Of a stretch of DNA of 9,748 bases, positions 5,599-9,748 are shown one piece after another. The notes beneath the pieces are model-generated. The model worked only from the letters and a program-made list of their open reading frames with translations. It was not told the DNA's origin and did no database searches. Source of the stretch: an uncultured Treponema sp. (GTDB lineage Bacteria > Spirochaetota > Spirochaetia > Treponematales > Treponemataceae); assembly GCA_945833725.1 (NCBI GenBank), contig CAMAFU010000048.1:1-9748 (forward strand), in the 5' to 3' direction. The translations under genes were made by a program, and so were the position numbers. Each line of letters starts with the position of its first letter. Position 1 is the first letter of the stretch.

Positions 5599-5626
5599 CT
5601 ATCGGCGTATTAAAAAAGAATCTTTA
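5599..5626 (-). promoter_or_regulatory. Sigma-28 (FliA-type) flagellar promoter of the right flaB
   Basis: On the minus strand TAAAGATT (5626-5619) is followed by GCCGATAG (5606-5599). Seven of eight bases match the -10 consensus GCCGATAA, and the -35 fits TAAA(GTTT). There are 16 bases between TAAA and GCC, against 15 in the usual consensus. Transcription would start near 5592, giving a leader of about 149 bases. The remaining bases 5627-5738 are AT-rich and show no other convincing element. Confidence 0.75.
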
Positions 5627-5738
5627 ATATTTTTTTAAGGATTTTTTTTCTAAAGTGAATCTTTAAAATCTGGTTTTACTTTGCCATACAGGTCATTTTG
5701 TACGGTGATTTTTTTCCTGTGTCTTTGTCCTGTTTTCG

Positions 5739-5767
5739 TTGCATTTTGAGTTTTTTTTCAATATTCT
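5739..5767 (+). promoter_or_regulatory. Tentative promoter for the plus-strand gene string
   Basis: TTGCAT (5739-5744), 17 bases, TATTCT (5762-5767). The match is moderate. The predicted start falls at or just before the ATG at 5776, and no ribosome binding site precedes that ATG, so the mRNA might be leaderless. A weaker alternative is TAAA (5664-5667), 15 bases, GCCATACA (5683-5690), loosely sigma-28-like. Neither can be chosen from sequence alone. Confidence 0.3.
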
Positions 5768-5775
5768 TATGATGT

Positions 5776-6987
5776 ATGAAGATAAAATTTAGATTTATTT
5801 ACGCTGCTTTTCTTTTTGTTCCTGTGTTTTTTTCGTGTAGACCAAACGGTACTGTTGCTTCAATTCAGGAAAATGCACTTTTTTCACTTAATTACGGAAA
5901 TTTTGAAGACGAAATCAATCTTTTTAACTTAAGCCAGTCTGGCAGCATCAACACTTTTATGGCCATGGAAGAGGGCTTTTTTTACATTGCAAATGGTGAA
6001 TCAAAAAAAATAATGGAGCTTAATTCTTACGGCGACATACTTACATTGTACTATAACGAAGATTATTCCATGCCACCGTCTTTTGCCCGGTCTTCCGGTG
6101 TAAATTCTACAAAAAAAGCCGTTGCCTATCCTTTTAACAGTCTTGGACCTCTTGCGGTGGATTCCAATAAATGCCTTTATGCAGTAGATACACTGCCTCA
6201 GGAGCGGCAGGAAGTTGATGTTGAAAACAGGCTTCTGCTTAATCATATAGTTCTCAGATTCGACAGTAACGGCACCTTTATTGATTATTTAGGTCAGCAG
6301 GGACCGGGGGGAACTCCGTTTCCATACATAAAAAATATTTATGCAACCAGTAGCAACGAACTTGTTGTTGTTTCCGAGTCTAATTCAGGACCTGTAGTTT
6401 ATTGGTTTAATTCAAAAGGTTTCCTTCTTTACAAAATTCCCTTTACATCATCCCTTGTTCCTAAGTTAAAAGACAGCGACGAAAACGACAGTTTTGTTTC
6501 AATTCATTCAATAATTCCTGATTCTATAAACAGACGGCTTTTTGTTCAGGTTGATTATTTTCAAAATTATCTGGATCCTGCGACAAAAGTTTTATCAGGT
6601 ATTGAATTTGAAAAAACTGTCCTTTATCCGCTGGATGTTGATACAGGTGTTTATGATGCAGGCCTTGAAATTCCCTGCTACGAAGAAAGCATTTCTGAAA
6701 ATCTTGGAAAGGTTATTTATCGCATTCCCTACGACTTTCTTGGTGTTACAGATGGGGGCTGGCTGTTTTTTATACTTCCTGTAGAAAAAGGATACCTTGT
6801 TCAAATGGTTCAGCCTAACGGTCAGAAAGTGTTAAAAAGAGTTCTGCCGGTAAATCATGAAGATATTCTGTATTATTCTCTTTGTTTAAGCGGAAAGGGA
6901 ATAATAAGCGGCTTGTTCGTAAAAAAAGAGCAGGCACAGGTTTTGTGGTGGAGAACCGATTACCTTGTAGGCGGCCTTGTAAATTAA
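5776..6987 (+). CDS. Lipoprotein with a beta-propeller-like body, function unknown
   Basis: A 403-residue predicted lipoprotein. The first 21 residues form a lipoprotein signal peptide: basic MKIKFRF, a hydrophobic core, then FFSC with the lipidated Cys at 21. The unusual lipobox with F and S before Cys is normal in spirochaetes. The body has repeated strand-rich units of NHL or six-bladed propeller type: GPLAVDSNKCLYAVDT near 128-143, then LRFDSNGTFIDYLGQQGPGG, then IYATSSNELVVVSES, then FNSKGFLLYKI. Similar blades recur toward the C-terminus (LGVTDGGWLFFILPVEKGYL). I recall a conserved spirochaete lipoprotein family of this kind but cannot confirm a match. Start: this ATG is the only one giving the signal peptide, since two ATGs just upstream (5769, 5772) are out of frame. 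It heads the plus-strand string, divergent from flaB. Membrane placement is probable; the ligand and role are unknown. Confidence 0.85.
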   Translation: MKIKFRFIYAAFLFVPVFFSCRPNGTVASIQENALFSLNYGNFEDEINLFNLSQSGSINTFMAMEEGFFYIANGESKKIMELNSYGDILTLYYNEDYSMPPSFARSSGVNSTKKAVAYPFNSLGPLAVDSNKCLYAVDTLPQERQEVDVENRLLLNHIVLRFDSNGTFIDYLGQQGPGGTPFPYIKNIYATSSNELVVVSESNSGPVVYWFNSKGFLLYKIPFTSSLVPKLKDSDENDSFVSIHSIIPDSINRRLFVQVDYFQNYLDPATKVLSGIEFEKTVLYPLDVDTGVYDAGLEIPCYEESISENLGKVIYRIPYDFLGVTDGGWLFFILPVEKGYLVQMVQPNGQKVLKRVLPVNHEDILYYSLCLSGKGIISGLFVKKEQAQVLWWRTDYLVGGLVN

Positions 6988-7010
6988 AAAAGATTGGCGG
7001 AAGTTTTTTT

Positions 7011-7583
7011 ATGGAATTTGACAGCATGGAAAATATGAAGGAAGGCTTCTCAAACAGTGATGAACAGAATCTTACCTTTCATTACAGCAGGGAAGAACGG
7101 CTAAAAAAGGCACCTCCTCTTGTGCAGTCTTATTATGAAGGAGATTTTAAAGCGTATAAACCGGGAATTTTTAAGGCTCTTGTTTCAACAAAGCAGAATA
7201 GAACAGTTTTTTTTGTGCTGATAGTCTGTTTTGCCGTTGTGCTTGTGGAAGGTTTTTTAAACAAAAAAAATCAGTCTTCCATTCAGGGTGTTCCTCTGGA
7301 GTTAACGGCTTTTTCCTTTGAAGAAAATGTTTATGTAAGCCTTGAGTTTCAGGAGCCTTCAAAGTCTTACGAAAAAAAAAGTTCCGTGCCTGTTTATGTT
7401 GAGTTTTCTTTTTCCGATGAAAGCGGTAATCTTTTGGAAAAAACATCTCTTACCCATGTTTACGAAGGAAAAAAGTCTTTTTTAAGGACAACATTCCATG
7501 ATTATGATATATTTTCTGTGCGAGCTGATATAGTTTTTGAAGATAAAGCTACAAGTTTGACTGCACCTGTTGAAAAAAAATAA
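7011..7583 (+). CDS. Single-pass membrane protein of unknown function
   Basis: A 190-residue protein with a polar N-terminal part (about 1-64, with SREERLKKAPPLVQSYYEGDF), one transmembrane helix at about 65-83 (TVFFVLIVCFAVVLVEGFL) and a strand-rich C-terminal domain. By the positive-inside rule (KQNR before the helix, though NKKN follows it) the first part is probably cytoplasmic and the last 105 residues periplasmic. The reading frame is open from 6882, inside the preceding gene, but the extension is basic and implausible. The start at 7011 lies 23 bases after the lipoprotein stop, with a weak GGCGGAAG upstream. The periplasmic part (LELTAFSFEENVYVSLEFQE, VPVYVEFSFSDESG) looks like a small beta-sandwich. 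It probably forms a unit with the lipoprotein before it and the membrane protein after it. Family not recognised. Confidence 0.8.
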   Translation: MEFDSMENMKEGFSNSDEQNLTFHYSREERLKKAPPLVQSYYEGDFKAYKPGIFKALVSTKQNRTVFFVLIVCFAVVLVEGFLNKKNQSSIQGVPLELTAFSFEENVYVSLEFQEPSKSYEKKSSVPVYVEFSFSDESGNLLEKTSLTHVYEGKKSFLRTTFHDYDIFSVRADIVFEDKATSLTAPVEKK

Positions 7584-7606
7584 TTTTTACTTTATGGAGG
7601 ATTTTT

Positions 7607-8125
7607 ATGCTGCAGTTTTATTTTTTATCTGTTCTTTTAAACCTTATTGCTGGTTTTATATTGATTTATGCTTCGGATTATTCTGGTGTAAAAAATGATT
7701 TGGAATCTGCTGATTTATCTGTTTCAGAAGATGACTTTCAGGAACTTTCCGAAGAAGAAAAATCAACTTCCGAAAAAAACAGTGATTCAAAGAAATCAAA
7801 AAAATCTTTAAATTTAGAAACTTTTTTACAGGACAAGTTATTTTGCCTTGTAACAGGCGTGTTGTCTGTTCTCGTTTCGATTTTCCTTCTCCTTTCTCCA
7901 ATAAACGGTGATGTTCCTGTTATTGGCGATTTAATTCCTGTGCTTGCAGGTTTTGGAGCTGGAGGAGCTCTTTTGCTTGACTATTATTCAAATAAATCAA
8001 ACATGGAATTAAAACTTCCTTCAATTATAAAAACTGTATTTATTGATGAGCGGAAATATCTGGGGATTTTCTGCATTCTTGCAGGTGTTCTTCACTTTAT
8101 ATTTCCAAAGGTGCTTTTCCTTTAG
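7607..8125 (+). CDS. Multi-pass membrane protein of unknown function
   Basis: A 172-residue protein with about four hydrophobic segments: 2-22, about 79-97 (FCLVTGVLSVLVSIFLLLS), about 104-125 (VIGDLIPVLAGFGAGGALLL) and about 148-170 (YLGIFCILAGVLHFIFPKVLF). Between the first two lies an unusually acidic, serine-rich stretch (about 30-68) that turns strongly basic at its end (SKKSKKS). A glycine-rich GFGAGGALL motif is in the third helix. A clean GGAGG (7596-7600) lies 6 bases before the ATG and 23 bases separate it from the preceding gene, so translation as part of the same operon is likely. Family not recognised. Small membrane proteins of this shape could be assembly partners of the preceding two genes, which is inference. 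Confidence 0.8.
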   Translation: MLQFYFLSVLLNLIAGFILIYASDYSGVKNDLESADLSVSEDDFQELSEEEKSTSEKNSDSKKSKKSLNLETFLQDKLFCLVTGVLSVLVSIFLLLSPINGDVPVIGDLIPVLAGFGAGGALLLDYYSNKSNMELKLPSIIKTVFIDERKYLGIFCILAGVLHFIFPKVLFL

Positions 8126-8175
8126 CAGACTACAGTAAAAACTGTTTTGCAAAATTAAAAATATAAGGATTGTAT

Positions 8176-8586
8176 ATGTCAAAAAATTCAATAGCTTGCA
8201 TTGCATTTAACGGGCGGAAAGTTTTTATTGCCAAAAGAATTCCAAAAGGTCAGATGGGAAACAGATGGGAATTTCCCGGTGGCAAAGTTGAAGAAGGTGA
8301 AACAGAAGAACAGGCAATTCACCGGGAATTTCAGGAAGAATTTGGCGTTGATGTTTCTGTTGGTGAAAAAATTGCCCGGGCAAATTTTAAGCATAACGGC
8401 GAAACTTTTTTTCTCGATGCTTATGCAGTTACATTGCCTCACGATGGAATTTCTAAAAAATTCACCCTTACAGAACATACGGAATATCGCTGGGCAGAAC
8501 TGGCCGAAATTCCAGAGTTAGATTTTGTTGATTCCGATATGCTTATTTATCCCCAGGTATGTAAATATCTGGCAGGAATTCTTTAA
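8176..8586 (+). CDS. Nudix hydrolase, MutT-like
   Basis: A 136-residue Nudix protein. The Nudix box is complete: G36, E42, R50, E51, E54, E55, G57 and V58 stand in the pattern G-x5-E-x7-RE-x2-EE-x-G-V, supplying the metal-binding glutamates. WEFPGGK (31-37) just ahead and the small size are typical of the MutT branch, which hydrolyses oxidised purine nucleoside triphosphates such as 8-oxo-dGTP. Substrates in this family cannot be told from sequence alone, so the gene symbol is left blank. Start: AAGGA (8165-8169) lies 6 bases before the ATG at 8176; an in-frame TTG at 8170 directly abuts that site and is rejected. It lies 50 bases after the membrane protein gene and 10 bases before the SH3-like lipoprotein. 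The link to its neighbours is probably only co-transcription. Confidence 0.92.
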   Translation: MSKNSIACIAFNGRKVFIAKRIPKGQMGNRWEFPGGKVEEGETEEQAIHREFQEEFGVDVSVGEKIARANFKHNGETFFLDAYAVTLPHDGISKKFTLTEHTEYRWAELAEIPELDFVDSDMLIYPQVCKYLAGIL

Positions 8587-8596
8587 AAGTTTTCTT

Positions 8597-8998
8597 ATGA
8601 GTGCAAAAAAAAATACAAAAAAACTGTACGGAAAAACTTTTCTCTCTCTGTTTTTTATTGTTTTTTCCTTTTTTTCTTTAATTTCCTGCAGCCGCAAATC
8701 TTCGTTCATACAGTTTGATAATGAAACCCCTGATGCAATAAAAATAGGCGTGCAGTGGGTTCTTCTTGTTTCTCCTTATGTTTCCTGTCACGAAGAACCG
8801 GATTATTCTGCTGATGTTACGGAACACTTAAGACGGGGAGAAATACGGATGTGCAAAGGTGTGCGCTCTGTTAGAACGGAAGATTTAATTGAAAAATGGT
8901 ATCTTCTGGAAGAAGGGTGGGTAAGTGAATCAAATGTTTCTGTTTTCCAGAATAAATTAAAGGCAGACGAAGCCAGAAAAAAAATGATGCAAAAATAG
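8597..8998 (+). CDS. Small lipoprotein with an SH3-like domain
   Basis: A 133-residue predicted lipoprotein. A basic N-terminus (MSAKKNTKKLYGK) leads into a hydrophobic core and the lipobox LISC, with the lipidated Cys at 31. The mature part resembles a bacterial SH3 domain: WVLLVSPYVSCHEEPDYSAD (about 54-73), HLRRGEIRMCKG, then WYLLEEGWVSESNVSV (about 101-116), the usual closing W-x-x-x-x-x-G-W-V strand pair. A short charged helix ends the protein (LKADEARKKMMQK). Such domains often bind peptidoglycan or peptides. The frame is open upstream from 8525, overlapping the Nudix gene, but the signal peptide places the start at 8597. That is 10 bases after the Nudix stop, with only a weak purine-rich stretch before it. 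Last gene of the plus-strand string, facing hisS. The SH3 assignment is by eye. Confidence 0.78.
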   Translation: MSAKKNTKKLYGKTFLSLFFIVFSFFSLISCSRKSSFIQFDNETPDAIKIGVQWVLLVSPYVSCHEEPDYSADVTEHLRRGEIRMCKGVRSVRTEDLIEKWYLLEEGWVSESNVSVFQNKLKADEARKKMMQK

Positions 8999-9046
8999 CA
9001 CAATTTCACCCTGACTTTATCTGCCTTCTGCCTTAATAAAAAAAAA

Positions 9047-9748
9047 TTACGGCTGCTGCGGATTTTGTTTTATTATTTCTGCTGCTTCTGTAACAGAAAT
9101 TTTTTCCCATTGCTGTCTGGTTTTTAAGTTTTTTAGCGTTACAGTCTGGGTTTCTGCTTCATCGCTACCGATTATTATTCCCCAAGGAATATTTTTTGCC
9201 TCTGCCACAGAATACTGCTGCCCCATTTTCTTTTGTTCAGGAAAAACTTCTACATTTATGCCCATTTTCCTAAGTTGAGAAGCTGTTTTCTGGTAATGAA
9301 CGGCAAGACTGCTGTCGAAACAGAAAATTTCTGCATCCAAAAAACTACCTTTTTTTGAAGAAAGTCCAAGCTGCTCCAAACCGGCAATCAGCCTGTCAAG
9401 ACCAATGCTTGCACCAACTCCCGGAAGTTTTGTTTTTGTGTAAAGACCAGCCAAATTATCGTAGCGGCCACCGGAACATACCGAACCAATGGAAGGCAAA
9501 TCATTTAAAAAAGTTTCGTACACAATGCCAGTATAATAATCAAGACCGCGAGTAATGGAAGGATCAAGAACAAAAGAATCCTGAATACCAGTTTCTTCCA
9601 TCATTTTTCGTATTTCTTTAAGCCTTTTTGTATCATCAGCTTCGCCACCTGCCATCTGTTCAAGAAGAGCAAGCGTTGAGTAAAAATCACTTCCGCCAGC
9701 AATATATTTTAGAATAAGGGAGGCTTTTTCCTTGCTTTCGGTAAGTTC
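9047..9748 (-). CDS. hisS: Histidyl-tRNA synthetase, C-terminal part (cut by the right edge)
   Basis: The last 233 residues of a class II histidyl-tRNA synthetase, which charges tRNA(His) in the cytoplasm; the frame stays open to 9748, so the start lies outside. Visible in order are the histidine-binding motif RGLDYYTGIVYE, the companion SVCSGGRYDNLAG, and motif 3 in PGVGASIGLDRLIAGL with its catalytic Arg. The C-terminal anticodon-binding domain follows (AEIFCFDSSLAVHYQKTASQLRKMG, then KMGQQYSVAEAKNIPWGIIIG, then TVTLKNLKTRQQW). The methionine at 9655 is internal, not the start, because in-frame coding continues through EQMAGGEADD. It converges on the SH3-like lipoprotein gene with 48 bases between. 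A run of nine T residues directly follows its stop, with no hairpin I could see. Class and motifs are certain. Confidence 0.95.
   Translation of the reverse strand, partial: ELTESKEKASLILKYIAGGSDFYSTLALLEQMAGGEADDTKRLKEIRKMMEETGIQDSFVLDPSITRGLDYYTGIVYETFLNDLPSIGSVCSGGRYDNLAGLYTKTKLPGVGASIGLDRLIAGLEQLGLSSKKGSFLDAEIFCFDSSLAVHYQKTASQLRKMGINVEVFPEQKKMGQQYSVAEAKNIPWGIIIGSDEAETQTVTLKNLKTRQQWEKISVTEAAEIIKQNPQQP

Noticed and set aside
6882..7010. Longer start for the single-pass membrane protein inside the preceding gene
   Set aside because: The 43-residue extension is Lys/Arg-rich, lies fully in the coding end of the lipoprotein gene, and has no ribosome binding site. The ATG at 7011 gives a sensible protein.
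8132..8148. ACAGT-AAAA-ACTGT hairpin with a few T residues after the four-helix membrane protein, as a terminator
   Set aside because: The stem is 5 bp and AT-rich and the T run is only four bases, too weak to call.
8525..8596. Longer start for the SH3-like lipoprotein overlapping the Nudix gene
   Set aside because: It would bury the lipoprotein signal peptide; the ATG at 8597 places lipobox Cys at residue 31.
9038..9046. Run of nine T residues after the hisS stop (minus strand) as an intrinsic terminator
   Set aside because: No stem-loop precedes it that I could find; it may only be AT-rich spacer.
9047..9655. A complete 202-residue gene starting at 9655
   Set aside because: In-frame coding continues without a stop to the right edge and fits hisS, so the methionine is internal.

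Overview
The window looks like chromosomal DNA of a spirochaete, most likely a Treponema. The two adjacent flagellins are the short FlaB core type (conserved N- and C-terminal helical regions with almost no variable middle). They lie next to flaG and a long fliD, and the lipoproteins nearby have the relaxed spirochaetal lipobox. The DNA is AT-rich, with long A and T runs. The species cannot be named from the sequence alone.

Left part (1-5443, all minus strand): reading leftwards the order is flaB (4583-5443), a second flaB (3344-4198), flaG, fliD, an unrecognised 195-residue protein, and the start of a membrane protein that leaves the window. Each flaB has its own promoter: a sigma-28 type for the right-hand gene and an extended -10 type for the left-hand gene. 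A GC-rich hairpin plus T tract after the left flaB probably ends most flagellin transcription. Read-through would supply the low-copy FlaG and FliD.

The non-coding stretches (3221-3343, 4199-4582, 5444-5775) are the most interesting part. Both flagellin leaders are long and contain well-formed stem-loops that present GGA in the loop, the arrangement bound by the translational repressor CsrA. The flaB and flaG ribosome binding sites share a UUUCC/GGAAA mini-hairpin with GGA in the loop. Together these suggest post-transcriptional CsrA control of flagellin, FlaG and possibly FliD.

Right part (5776-8998, plus strand): a compact gene string runs away from the flagellin cluster. It holds a beta-propeller-like lipoprotein, a single-pass membrane protein, a multi-pass membrane protein, a MutT-like Nudix hydrolase and a small SH3-like lipoprotein. 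The first three look like one conserved envelope unit of unknown function. From 9047 to the right edge lies the C-terminal part of histidyl-tRNA synthetase (hisS) on the minus strand, convergent with this string. No tRNA, rRNA, CRISPR array or mobile element was seen.
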